Positions 24,477 through 33,634 of a DNA stretch of 64,000 nucleotides are shown here, in pieces. The stretch comes from Alsobacter sp045348435 (GTDB lineage Bacteria > Pseudomonadota > Alphaproteobacteria > Rhizobiales > Beijerinckiaceae), in assembly GCF_045348435.1 (NCBI RefSeq), contig NZ_CP157484.1, positions 1,240,001 to 1,304,000 of the forward strand. Reading direction: 5' to 3'. Under the pieces are notes generated by a model that saw nothing but the letters and a program-made list of their open reading frames with translations, made no database searches and was not told the DNA's origin. Every line of letters begins with the position of its first letter. Within the stretch, counting starts at the first letter, position 1. A program made the translations under genes and the position numbers.

Positions 24477-25793
24477 CTATGCGAACAGTCCAGCATCGAG
24501 AGAAATGCCGCTGCTGATTAAGGGAGCGACCTTGGCCACATTCTCAGCGCTTTCCGAAAAGCTCGCCAGGATGTCGGCCGCACTTGTACCCTTCTGAAGC
24601 AGTCCAACCCAATAGTCAGTTCCGCTTTGCTCCCCGGCTCGTCCGAGGACGTTGTGGTAAAAGCGGTCGACGATCTCCCCGCTGCTTGGGGAGGCCCCGT
24701 AAACGGCCTTGAACTCAGCCGATGCGACGAACCCGGTTGCGACGTCGTGAAGGGAGGCGCCCCGGTCGAGTGCGTCCACCCAGTATGACAGACCCGACTT
24801 GTCCGGTGTGCGATTGAAAGCCGCTTGGTACAGGCGGAATCCCTGGCCGGCATCGCCAGCCGTGTCTAGCGCGACGAGTTGGTCCGTGAACAGCAACCGC
24901 TCCACTTGCACCACATCGGCGGTGTACCCGTTCGGCCCGCCAAGGCTGAACCCCACGCTATTCGGCTTGACCGAGTAAGCCGTGGAGGAGGCCCCGAACA
25001 CAATGGTGTCCAGCCCTGCGCCCCCATCGACGTGTGACCCGCTCAAGGGTAAACCCAGCCGATCGGACCGGGTAGTGGCGATCCCAAGATCCGCCAACAT
25101 CGCGAGATCCAACTGGCTGGGCAGATAGCGCAGTCCAGCAGTATACGAGACGCCATTCATCATGTCGCCGAGCAGGTTAGAGCCCGCGCCGGGACTAGGA
25201 TTGCCGAGATGATACATGTTCCCGTTGGTCAGAGGAACAGGACCTCCATAGACCGATACAGCGTTCGGGCCCGTGAAGTACTGACTTCCGCCTGAATTGG
25301 AGATATATTGATCGAAAGGTGATTGATAAGATCCGGCGACTGTCGAGCCAAAGTAGCCTGAAAATCCTAACCCGTGCGCGATTTCGTGGATGATGGTCGT
25401 GACGAAGTCGCCGCGCTGGGAGGGGATGTCGGACGCATCGTCTGGCGTAGGATCGAGGAACAGCACGTTTTTGAGGAATGAATCTTGGATTCGGATATTG
25501 ATGTCGGGCAAAGCGCCGACTGTGTCGAGTCCAGTCCTTAGTTCGTGAGCCGCCGTGCCCTCAACGACGGTGACTGCTCCGGTGCTGATCGGGACAACAT
25601 TCGCAGGCGCCCCGTCCGCTCGGCCCGACGGTATGGAATTGAGCAGTTCGACGTTCAGTTTGAGGCTGGCGTTTCCGGCCAGCAGCGACGACCACGTCGC
25701 CAATGCCGAATTGATGTCGATGGTGAGGAGATTCAGGATATCCGGAGTTTCGCCCACAGCATTGTTGAACGTGATCGTTCCATTGATGGACAT
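24477..25793 (-). CDS. Secreted metalloprotease-like protein with DUF4214 tail
   Basis: 438 residues. The N-terminal half carries a zincin motif HEIAHGLGF (H136, E137, H140) within IIHEIAHGLGFSGYFG. It lacks the third His of serralysins, so the third zinc ligand must lie elsewhere. A short calcium-type stretch (GLDTIVFG) precedes two DUF4214-type repeats (YQAAFNRTPDKSGLSYWVDAL and FYHNVLGRAGEQSGTDYWVGLL), a domain frequent in type I-secreted and exopolysaccharide-associated proteins. No Sec signal peptide, consistent with type I secretion via an uncleaved C-terminus. ATG at 25793 follows GGGAGCGG. Cleavage targets unknown. Confidence 0.75.
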   Translation of the reverse strand: MSINGTITFNNAVGETPDILNLLTIDINSALATWSSLLAGNASLKLNVELLNSIPSGRADGAPANVVPISTGAVTVVEGTAAHELRTGLDTVGALPDINIRIQDSFLKNVLFLDPTPDDASDIPSQRGDFVTTIIHEIAHGLGFSGYFGSTVAGSYQSPFDQYISNSGGSQYFTGPNAVSVYGGPVPLTNGNMYHLGNPSPGAGSNLLGDMMNGVSYTAGLRYLPSQLDLAMLADLGIATTRSDRLGLPLSGSHVDGGAGLDTIVFGASSTAYSVKPNSVGFSLGGPNGYTADVVQVERLLFTDQLVALDTAGDAGQGFRLYQAAFNRTPDKSGLSYWVDALDRGASLHDVATGFVASAEFKAVYGASPSSGEIVDRFYHNVLGRAGEQSGTDYWVGLLQKGTSAADILASFSESAENVAKVAPLISSGISLDAGLFA

Positions 25794-26385
25794 GGTCCGC
25801 TCCCGGCAGGCTGAAGTCGCTTCAGGATTGCATGAACTGGAGCCGGCGTCCCGTCTGCCCTGCGTCGGCAGGATGGTGTCGTCATCGCTTGCCACTGCGG
25901 CGTTCTGCCCATGGCCGAGAGGTTAGCGTGACGGCCGCCGGCCGACGCAAAGGCCCAGCTCTAAATCGGCGAGGCGCGCGGCTTTTTCGATGCGTCTGTT
26001 CGGCCGTCGCCGTGTTTCAGCACTGCGCGCTCGCGTTCAACGAATGGCGCGATGGTGGTCTCCGCGGGCGCCCAGAATGGCTTGCGCTGACGCGCCATCA
26101 TGGCTCTGCGTGGTCCAATGAGCTCGACTGGATTGCCGTGTCCAGCGCCTCGGGGAACGCGTTCGACATCCGGCGCGCAGTAACAATGGCCTGCCAGACT
26201 AACGCACAAGCGAGAACGGCGTGCGCACCGGGCCAGCGAAGTTCAACGGAAGGGCGAAGTTCAACGGACGGGATACCGGTCGTCGGACGACGCCGTAGCG
26301 GCCTCTGCAGGGGCCGGGGCTTTGCCGGGTTGGTCACGGCCGCGCTCCACGGCACAGGATCACCCGATCGAGATCGGCGAAGATC
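25794..26385. other. Region without a convincing gene
   Basis: About 590 bases. Frames on both strands are short and low-complexity; a 13-base direct repeat (GCGAAGTTCAACG...) appears twice around 26235-26270. It should include the promoter of the metalloprotease gene. No RNA gene recognised. Confidence 0.35.
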
Positions 26386-26760
26386 TATCAGGTGTTCGGG
26401 AGCGGGCCAGTCGACCTCGTGATCGTTCCTGGCTTCATCTCCAACGTGGAGGAAAGCTGGGAAAATCCAAGCGCCTCGCATTGGCTGAAACGCCTGGCGC
26501 GCTTCGCCCGCGTCATCGCCTTCGACAAGCGCGGGACCGGATTGTCGGACCGCTCGTCGGCGTTGCCGGGCCTGGACGAACGGATGGACGACGCCAGGGC
26601 TGTGATGGACGCGGCGCAATCGCGACGCGCCGTCTTGCTGGGTGTGTCCGAAGGCGGCTCACTCGCCTGTCTGTTCGCCGCAACCCACCCCGATCGGTGC
26701 GTCTCGTTGGTGCTCTATGGCGCATTCGCCAAATTCCCGCGTGGCCCGGTAGCGAAGCGC
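26386..26760 (+). pseudogene. Truncated alpha/beta hydrolase (N-terminal fragment)
   Basis: The frame reads YQVFGSGPVDLVIVPGF, ARFARVIAFDKRGTGLSDRS, LDERMDDARAVMDAAQSRRA and GVSEGGSLACLFAATHPDR. This is the start of the alpha/beta hydrolase domain found in pimeloyl-ester-type hydrolases and in hydrolase-adenylate cyclase fusions; the nucleophile elbow GVSEGG is intact. After VLYGAFAKF the similarity stops and the frame becomes arginine-rich, so about half the domain including the catalytic His is missing. It also lacks an obvious start codon. Confidence 0.65.
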
Positions 26761-27093
26761 CGAGGGCGGGTGCGGCGCCGGGGCGGGAGGACCAGCGAAG
26801 TCGACGTCGACGTCGGCGTAGATCCCAAATGCCGCGTCCTCTGCGGCAGCTGTGAGCCGTCAGCGGGAGGGGGGCTGGCGGGCAGGCCTGGACGGCGGCG
26901 CCTCCGCGTCCGCAGCGGCGACAGAGTCCGGCTGGTCTTGGCGTTCTCCGGGCGGTGGGAGGTAGGGCCGCGCGCCGGGTCAGTTCGCCGGCGAGGATTC
27001 CACACAGCCTGAATAAAAGCTTTCTGCTCGGTCCAGCAAGCTGCAAGCTCTTCGGGGAAGGCGTGATCGCGCCGGCAGCGCTCTGCGGGGTGG

Positions 27094-29034
27094 ATGATGA
27101 CGAACATCGGCAAATCCTTGCTGCCGGAGCACGAAGGCCAATCGCTCGTTGGGGCAGCCTCTGCCACCTTCATCGCAGTGGTGATCGTCGCCAGCCTGTT
27201 TCTCGGCCGCGACCTGTTCGTGCCTTTGTCGCTCGCGCTGCTCTTGAGTTTTGTCTTAGCGCCGCTCGTCCGCCTCCTCCAACGGTTTGGCTCGCCGCGC
27301 GGACTGGCCGTCATGCTGGTCGTGACGATCGCGTTTGCGGCTCTTTTTGGGGTTGGCACCCTGATGGGGCGCCAGCTCACGCAACTGGCGGCGGAACTGC
27401 CGCGCTACGAATCGACGATCCGCTCAAAGGTGCAGTCGCTGAGGGGCGCGTCAGCAGGGGACGGCACGCTTGAGCGCGCCGCGGACATGTTGCAGAGCCT
27501 GGGAAAGGAGCTCGAAAAGCCCGCCCTTGGCGCTCCCATCCCGACCGCGGCTGACGCCGCGGGAAAACCCATTCACGTCGTGGTTAGCGCTCCCGCGCCA
27601 GGGCCGCTGGAGAGCCTCTCAAGCCTGATCTCCCCCTTGCTCCATCCGCTCGCCACGACCGGCCTGATCATCGTGTTTGTGATGTTCATCCTGGTGCAGC
27701 GTGAGGACTTAAGAAACAAGCTCATCAAGCTCGGTGGCTCTCATGATATTCAAAGAACAACTGCGGCATTGGACGATGCGGCGCTCCGGCTCAGCAAGCT
27801 TTTCCTGGCCCAGCTGGGGATCAACAGCGCGTTTGGGCTGATTATCGGCGTGGGCTTATGGGCCATCGGCGTGCCGAGCTACGCTCTGTGGGCCATTCTC
27901 GCCGCGATCTTGCGTTTCGTTCCCTATATCGGAGCCGCCATTTCGGCGGCGTTTCCTTTGGCGCTCGCAGCCGCGGTTGATCCCGGATGGAGCATGCTGA
28001 TCCTGACGGGGCTCTTGTTCCTGGTGGTGGAGCCGGTCGTGGGCCACGGCGTGGAGCCCGTGCTGCTCGGCCAGAGCACTGGCCTGTCGCCCGTGGCGGT
28101 GGTGCTCGCGGCGGCGTTCTGGACCCTGCTATGGGGGCCGATCGGACTAGTCTTGGCGACGCCCCTCACGGTCTGCCTGGTGGTGCTCGGGCGGCACATT
28201 GAACGGCTCTCACTGATCGACGTCCTTCTGGGAGACCGTCCGGCTCTGGAGCCGTGGGAGATGCTGTATCAAAGGCTGCTGGTTGCCGACACGTCAGAGG
28301 CGGTGGAGCAGGCCGAAGAATTTCTCAAAGAGCGCAGCTATGCTGACTACTACGATGGCATCGTTCTGAAAGCGTTAGGTCTTGCGCAAGCGGACCTGTC
28401 AGGCGGCTCACTCACCCCGGAGCGCGCCGAAGTGGTGCGGTCGGCGATGGTCGACCTCGTGAGCGATCTGCAGCAAGAGGTCGAACCGCCCAACCTGCAC
28501 GAGGAGCCTTCTCCGGAAACGGTTGCAGCCCTCGAAGTGACAGCCGGCGGATCACGTGCTGACGACACGCCAGTGCTGGCGCCAGACAGTCTGACCGGAC
28601 GTTGGACTGCGACCTGCCCTGTGCTGTGCGTGGCGGGAAAGACGGCGGTGGACGAAGCGGCGGCGATCGTGTTGGCGGATCTCCTGACCAAGCACGGGCT
28701 CGGCGCCAGGGCCACAGGCGTGGAGGTGTTGACGACCACCAACATCCTGCAACTGGACCTCAGTCAAACCGCGATGGTGTGTTTGGTGAGCGTGGGGGCC
28801 CGCCACGAGGCCCACCTTCGCAACTTGGTGAAACGGCTTCGCCGGAAGCAACATAGTCTGACGATCATGATCGCCGTTCTCGGCGAGGAGCCCCAAATCG
28901 CGACCGCCCTGCAGGCGGCGACGAAAGCGGATCTCTCGGCTGCTGATTTCCGGAAGGCCTGCGCAGCCTGCGTCTCGGTCGCGCAGTCGCGGACGCACGA
29001 AGCGGCGGACCGACCGGTTCTGGCGAAGGTTTGA
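27094..29034 (+). CDS. AI-2E/PerM-family transporter with long C-terminal extension
   Basis: 646 residues. Residues 1-380 form the AI-2E exporter/PerM domain with about seven membrane segments (LFVPLSLALLLSFVLAPL; FVPYIGAAISAAFPLALAA; SPVAVVLAAAFWTLLWGPIG). Ordinary family members end near residue 370. Here a soluble part of about 260 residues follows: a helical stretch (WEMLYQRLLVADTSEAVEQA) and then an alpha/beta segment (ATCPVLCVAGKTAVDEAAAI) resembling the tail of larger rhizobial PerM homologues. Transport substrate unknown. It stands alone; no neighbouring gene suggests a pathway. Confidence 0.85.
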   Translation: MMTNIGKSLLPEHEGQSLVGAASATFIAVVIVASLFLGRDLFVPLSLALLLSFVLAPLVRLLQRFGSPRGLAVMLVVTIAFAALFGVGTLMGRQLTQLAAELPRYESTIRSKVQSLRGASAGDGTLERAADMLQSLGKELEKPALGAPIPTAADAAGKPIHVVVSAPAPGPLESLSSLISPLLHPLATTGLIIVFVMFILVQREDLRNKLIKLGGSHDIQRTTAALDDAALRLSKLFLAQLGINSAFGLIIGVGLWAIGVPSYALWAILAAILRFVPYIGAAISAAFPLALAAAVDPGWSMLILTGLLFLVVEPVVGHGVEPVLLGQSTGLSPVAVVLAAAFWTLLWGPIGLVLATPLTVCLVVLGRHIERLSLIDVLLGDRPALEPWEMLYQRLLVADTSEAVEQAEEFLKERSYADYYDGIVLKALGLAQADLSGGSLTPERAEVVRSAMVDLVSDLQQEVEPPNLHEEPSPETVAALEVTAGGSRADDTPVLAPDSLTGRWTATCPVLCVAGKTAVDEAAAIVLADLLTKHGLGARATGVEVLTTTNILQLDLSQTAMVCLVSVGARHEAHLRNLVKRLRRKQHSLTIMIAVLGEEPQIATALQAATKADLSAADFRKACAACVSVAQSRTHEAADRPVLAKV

Positions 29035-29212
29035 TGGAATTAGCCTGACAGGGCCGTGCAGGCGGGTCTGCCCATCTGGAAGGGATCCTGACGTCCGTCG
29101 CTCAGACAGCAGCCCCGGCCCTCCCGCGGAGAAGATGGCTAGAGCGCGCTGGCCGCGGTCAATCCTCAGCCTGCGCCGTGAAAGCGCGCATGCAGGCGAT
29201 GAGCGCGCGGCC

Positions 29213-29540
29213 ATCAGGACTGGACCCTGTTCGCGGACGAACTGCGACGCTTTTCCGCCCGCAAAGGAGAGGGAACGAGGGTCAACTTGCGGGTGACCGA
29301 TGACTGGCAATGGGACCTCGCCGGGCTGAGGACGGGCGAGATCCGCTCCAGCGCCGTCTCGCGCTTGGATCTCATTGTCAGGTGGGGGGCGGACGAGGCT
29401 GAGCGGGTTCCGGCCGGCGCGGTCCGTCTACGCCGATTTCGATGTGGTCGACGACTACTGGCCGGCATTCGAGCTCAGTCATGTCTCGACGGCGCTGGCC
29501 GTTATCGCGAGAGGACCATACGCGTGGCCGCTAATGCGCG
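29213..29540 (+). pseudogene. Remnant of undecaprenyl-diphosphate synthase-like gene
   Basis: Two plus-strand frames join to give the C-terminal half of a UppS-type cis-prenyltransferase. The first reads RVNLRVTDDWQWDLAGL and VSRLDLIVRWG; the next frame continues RTRLSGFRPARSVYADFDVV, then DDYWPAF. The DLIVRWG-RLSGF-YADF-WPDF order is characteristic of the substrate-binding end of this family. One frameshift and loss of the N-terminal catalytic half make it non-functional. Confidence 0.65.
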
Positions 29541-29886
29541 CTCCCGGCCGGTTGTCCGCCCGAAGAAGCAAGAGCACATGGCCCTGCTCAGTCTCGAAGA
29601 CTGGGCGTGAAGCAGTAGCCGCATGCGCGGCGCGGAAAGGCCGCAAAACGCGGACGTCTTGGGCCGGGATGCAAGGGCCCCAAGGTCAAGTCATGACGGC
29701 GGACGGCGAGGCGGGCGGGCCGGCGTTCCGCAATGGCCCCTGGTCATTCATGATCATGGCGGCCATGGCCAACTTTCGCCACATTCCGAGCCACTGCGTT
29801 CCGCAGCGACGGTCTGTTTCGGAGGTATAATATGCGAGCGGGCACGGTCCGCTGAGACGCCGAGACCTCAACCCTGGGAGAGCGCT

Positions 29887-30444
29887 ATGAACAGGTGCAG
29901 AAACTGGCGCGCTGCGGCAGCGATCGCCGTGGCGGTGAGTTCCTGGACGGGAGCCTCAGCCCTGTCCCAACACAAACACGTCTCCGACGAGGAGTTGCTG
30001 AACCTTCTCAAGGATGCCGCGCCGGCGAGCGTTTTCGCCGGGGCCACGGTCCTCAACATGGCGCCGGACGGGACCATGAAGGTGGTCCGCGAGGGCAACA
30101 ACGGTTGGACCTGCATGGACCCAAGCGGAACCGATCCGATGTGCGCTGACGCCGGCGGGATGGAGTGGGGCAAGGCCTACATGACGAAAGGACCGGCGCC
30201 GCAGAGGCTTGGATTCATCTACATGCTTCGCGGCGACAACGGCGCGAGCAACACGGATCCCTATGCCACCGGTGAAACGCCTGACAACAATTGGATCAAG
30301 ACCGGGTCTCACGTCATGATCGTGGGGGCCGAAGCCAAGTCGATGATCCAGAGCTACCCCCGTTCGCCCAAGGCCGACCCGACCAAGCCCTATGTGATGT
30401 GGGCGGGGACGCCTTATGAGCACCTGATGCTGCCGGTCAAATAA
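29887..30444 (+). CDS. Exported conserved protein of unknown function
   Basis: 185 residues. A Sec-type leader (NRCRNWRAAAAIAVAVSSW...) is followed by a soluble domain with conserved-looking blocks NNGWTCMDPSGTDPMCAD, GFIYMLRGDNGASNTDPYA, WIKTGSHVMIVG and PYVMWAGTPYEHLMLPVK. Two Cys in the CMDPSGTDPMC segment could pair in the periplasm. ATG at 29887 follows GGGAGAG. I recognise this as a widespread uncharacterised periplasmic family but cannot name a role. Its 3' end and downstream DNA are duplicated, in decayed form, at 12908. Confidence 0.75.
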   Translation: MNRCRNWRAAAAIAVAVSSWTGASALSQHKHVSDEELLNLLKDAAPASVFAGATVLNMAPDGTMKVVREGNNGWTCMDPSGTDPMCADAGGMEWGKAYMTKGPAPQRLGFIYMLRGDNGASNTDPYATGETPDNNWIKTGSHVMIVGAEAKSMIQSYPRSPKADPTKPYVMWAGTPYEHLMLPVK

Positions 30445-30695
30445 GATGGGGGCTGGCTTGCGGCGGGTCAGCCCAGTCTTGCAACTCACTAGGCTGCGGG
30501 CGCGTGCGGTGGGATGCCCGCACCCGGCGCAGTCGTCAATCTCGTCATGGGCTGCGCAGGCAGCGCGCCGGGCGGGTCGAAGCCGCGCTTGCGCCCACCA
30601 CGGATCCGCATCCGCGCGTAGCGTGGCGTAGCAGCTGCAGTCCATGATCAGACGCGGCGCTTGACCTCGCGCAGTCGGCAGACAGGCCCCCGCGC

Positions 30696-31062
30696 TCACG
30701 ACGCTCGGGTGAGGACCGGCGCGGCGGCCTGCAGCGTCGCCGGCCTCTCCAGCACGCGCCCCAGCGCCGCCGTGACCCGCGGCGTCAGCGTTCGGCAGGC
30801 CTCCGCCGACTGTGCCGCCGACGCGAGCCGCAGCGTCATCGCATCCTCCGGGGAGCCGAAATCAACCGGCCCCCCGAGCCGGGCGCAGGAGAGCGTCCAC
30901 TGCCGCGCCGCCGCCGCCACCGGCATCGCCACCGTCTCGCTGCAGCCGCTGGCGATCGGCGCCGCCCCGTCGCCGACATGGAAAGCCTCGTCGAGGCGGC
31001 GTCGCTCCTAGCGCGTCGTCGCGGCCGGATCTAACAGGGCCGTGACCAGATCGAGGCTGCGG
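30696..31062 (-). pseudogene. SCGR/LTPR family copy G (nearly complete, one internal stop)
   Basis: From 31062 leftwards one frame reads SLDLVTALLDPAATTR, stop (31008-31010), then ERRRLDEAFHVGDGAAPI, SCARLGGPVDFGSPED, LASAAQSAEACRTLTPR and ATLQAAAPVLTRAS, stop. It matches the intact copy H along its whole length, so the single TAG is the only obvious lesion; a shorter protein could start at GTG or ATG downstream (for example 30932). It follows the exported-protein gene, an arrangement mirrored at 12.9-13.3 kb. Confidence 0.65.
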
Positions 31063-31232
31063 TGAGAACGCGCCTGCGGCTGCAGAGCAGCCTCGTCGAC
31101 GCGGCGGCCGGCTCGATCCCCTCGGGCGCCGTGGCGCGCTGCGAGGACGACCACATGAGAAAGGCTGCGCCGATCCCCGCCACGCCCAGACCGTCCTCCA
31201 AAGGGCGTGGCGACGGGGGAGGGGGCGGGGCG

Positions 31233-31490
31233 CTTAGGCGAACAAGCGCGGATGTTGCCATTGCGTCATCTCGGGCAGATCATGCGCTGCGAGACTGGCG
31301 AAGTTCAACTTCATGCTCTCCCCCTCCGAAGGGGGCTCGCCGGCAGGGCGGTGTAGATGGAGCCGGGGGCGGTCTGGGCCCGCACCGGCCGGGATCGCAG
31401 GCCGGCGAGGTAATCGGCCGACCATTGGGCGGCGTGAATCGCCCATTGCCGAAAGGCGTGCAGGTCGATGAGGGGGGGCTCCTTGGCAAC
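31233..31490 (-). pseudogene. Fragment of PLP-dependent aromatic amino acid decarboxylase
   Basis: Minus strand: LIDLHAFRQWAIHAAQWSAD, then SIYTALPASP in one frame, continuing PSEGESM and DLPEMTQWQHPRLFA in the next. This is the N-terminal arm of pyridoxal-dependent decarboxylases of the DDC/group II type, where ITHWQHPRFFAYFP is the usual wording. Only about 80 codons remain, with one frameshift and no PLP-lysine region. Confidence 0.65.
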
Positions 31491-31860
31491 GGGGCAGCCC
31501 GCAACTTAGCCCTGTCGGAGGCGCCGGAACCAAGCCAGGGCGAGCCTCGATCCGCTCGGCCGGTTTCGCGCGGCGCTGACGTAGCTTGTTCGGCCTCGCT
31601 CAAGGTCGGCGGTCGCTTCAGGGCTGAATGCGGCGGGCGCAACCCTGGACGTCTCCGGCGCAATCCCGACGCTCGCCCCAGGTGATCCGAGCTGAGCACC
31701 TGCGCAGGGCGAGCCCTTTTTCAGCCCGGCGCGCGACGCGCCCCGCCGTCAACGCCCTGTGACACAGTTTCCCTTGATCATGACGACCCTTCGCGCTCAA
31801 ACTGCCGAAAGATTCGGCCCAAAGAGTCGCGAACGGTCTGAACTAGAAGGTTGCGCCGGT

Positions 31861-32052
31861 TCAGCGAACAGGGTCGTCCTCTCGGCGAGGCCAGAGCGGG
31901 GAGCGCGGATCCGTCGCGTGGGCCGGGTCCCAGTCGTCGTCGTGGAGGTCGCCAGAAGCGACGCTCGTCAGACCGCGTTGGTGAGCCTCCCGAAGCGCGC
32001 TGACGATCAACAGCATCAACGCTTCGTCGCTTAGAAATTCAACTGACAGCAT
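31861..32052 (-). CDS. Small acidic protein of unknown function
   Basis: 63 residues starting MLSVEFLSDEALMLLIVSAL, with a helical, partly amphipathic start and an Asp/Pro-rich tail. GGGGAAGG precedes this ATG at 5 bases; a longer start at 32109 lacks a site. No domain recognised. Codon bias looks genuine, but expression is unproven. Confidence 0.45.
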   Translation of the reverse strand: MLSVEFLSDEALMLLIVSALREAHQRGLTSVASGDLHDDDWDPAHATDPRSPLWPRREDDPVR

Positions 32053-32261
32053 GGACCTTCCCCGTGACCCCCCATTTTCAACCATGGAATCCACACAGGT
32101 CCTATTCATACAAAAGGACTACTCGTCCCGTGCTCACCACCGGTGTTTTAGGTTTTGCAATTGTATGAGACGATTAAATCAATCGTTCGAAAGCAATGTC
32201 GTGGTACGAACCTTCCTAAGATCGCGACGCGGAGCTCGGAACGCGGAACTCGGAACCAGTG

Positions 32262-32738
32262 ATGCAGACTGAAGAAGAACACCGTCGCAAGGAATCAGTT
32301 TCCGAAGGGACGCATACGAAGGCGCCGCAACGCCCATTGAGCGTCTTGCGGTCTTTGCGCGATGAGCTCAGGGCGCGGCTGTTGCAGGACGTCGCCGATT
32401 TTCGAGTCTATGTCGCGCTCGAAAACGCCATTCTCGCCATCGAAGAGGCCGAAGCGGCTGAGCCTAAGGCGAACCGCACGCACGGTGTCCGCGACTGGGC
32501 GCGAAAGCTGTTGGAGGAGAGCGGGCCGCTCAGCACCAGCCAGATCGTCGACAAGCTGCACGGATTAGGCGCCCACACCACGGTCAGTTCCGTCTCCTCG
32601 AGCCTGTCGCAGGCCTCTGATTTCGTGAGTGTGTCATTCCAGGGAAGTCGGCGCTGGTGGCTGGCGGGACGACCAATTCCTGAGGATCCAGCAAGCCCCC
32701 CGCAAATTGGCGCGCGAGCACGAAACCGGGCGCGCTGA
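32262..32738 (+). CDS. Small protein with winged-helix-like segment
   Basis: 158 residues. N-terminal helical part (LRSLRDELRARLLQDVADFR), then WARKLLEESGPLSTSQIVDK and VSSVSSSLSQASDFVSVSF, then RRWWLAGRP. The middle resembles a HARE-HTH/winged-helix arrangement in which a helix and two short strands end in a Trp-rich wing, suggesting DNA binding, but the family is not certain. Start ATG at 32262; the preceding GTG is possible. Upstream DNA contains GGAAC repeats (CGGAACGCGGAACTCGGAACC), which resemble EcfG -35 elements but occur as a tandem run. Confidence 0.55.
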   Translation: MQTEEEHRRKESVSEGTHTKAPQRPLSVLRSLRDELRARLLQDVADFRVYVALENAILAIEEAEAAEPKANRTHGVRDWARKLLEESGPLSTSQIVDKLHGLGAHTTVSSVSSSLSQASDFVSVSFQGSRRWWLAGRPIPEDPASPPQIGARARNRAR

Positions 32739-33113
32739 CGTTGCGCAACGGGGCTGCGCCGGCTCCGCCACGTCATCAGCGCTGCATGCGATCGAGAGAT
32801 GACGCGTCTATCGTGCTCCGCTCAAGACTGAATGGAGCCATGGATCCGGTCAGGCCCGGACACACGAAAGGCCGTCATCTGGCGCCTCGCCGCCGGCTAC
32901 GGCGGCCCGTGGATGGTGCTCATGAGCGGCTCGAGCGCGGCGGCATCTTGAGCGACCGCGGAAGGCGTCACGCTGCCGCTAAAGCCCCAGGACCCAGCGG
33001 CTCTGGCGCAGGCCGTTGAGCGCTCGAATCTGTGCATCGCGGCCCCGCGACCGAATTGGTCGCCCGGCGAAACGCAGGGAGCCCTCCGGTCTGCGCATAA
33101 GAACGTTCGCGGG
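32739..33113. other. Gap with no convincing gene
   Basis: 375 bases between the winged-helix-like gene and the small membrane protein. A short frame near 32850 (AVIWRLAAGYGGPWMVLMSG) is membrane-like but interrupted by a stop and has no start. Nothing else recognised. Confidence 0.3.
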
Positions 33114-33332
33114 TCAGAGGAACTGCATCATCTTGACCAAGATCCAGCCGAGAAACGCCGCCCAACTCGCCGTGAGCAGCAGCGCAGCGCCGACGATCAT
33201 CTTTGTTCCCGCCGAGCCAGACCCTCTTTCGCCCTCGGGATGCGCAGCTCCAAGGCTGGGCTCCTTCGCGACTTCTTTCGAGCTTTCGCCGTCGTGATTC
33301 GGAACGCTTCTCGTCTCAACATGACTGCTCAT
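33114..33332 (-). CDS. Small single-pass membrane protein
   Basis: 72 residues: polar N-terminus (MSSHVETRSVPNHDGESS, then Glu/Gly/Ser-rich), then one membrane segment from about residue 47 ending TASWAAFLGWILVKMMQFL. ATG at 33332 follows GAGGTG. A paralogue lies at 21494-21714 with nearly the same last 25 residues, so the segment is under selection or recently duplicated. Function unknown; size and layout recall regulators of membrane enzymes or small stress proteins, but this is only analogy. Confidence 0.7.
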   Translation of the reverse strand: MSSHVETRSVPNHDGESSKEVAKEPSLGAAHPEGERGSGSAGTKMIVGAALLLTASWAAFLGWILVKMMQFL

Positions 33333-33634
33333 GAGCACCTCGGGGTCACCTTCCATGACAGTGGCAAGATGGGCGCCATCAGCATCCCCTCATTGCTCGC
33401 CGGCCCACCTGGCCGAAATGGATGTTGCGAGCCGCGGCGGAGCCGGAGAGTCATACTTGTCAAACACGCCGGAGCAGCCCTTTAATAAGCAATCGGTTTA
33501 ACTCGATGGTGTTAATTCCTCGGTAGGGCCGATCGCCAACAATATAGCTAGAAACTCAAGACATGTGTCGCGATTATCGGTGGCGAAGACAGCAACGCGA
33601 AAAAGTTGTTTCGAGAGTGAGGTTCCCATTTGCC

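Noticed and set aside
32230..32260. An EcfG-type promoter made of GGAAC elements before 32262
   Set aside because: GGAAC occurs three times in tandem at 9-10 base spacing without the expected GTT element at 16-17 bases; more likely a short repeat.
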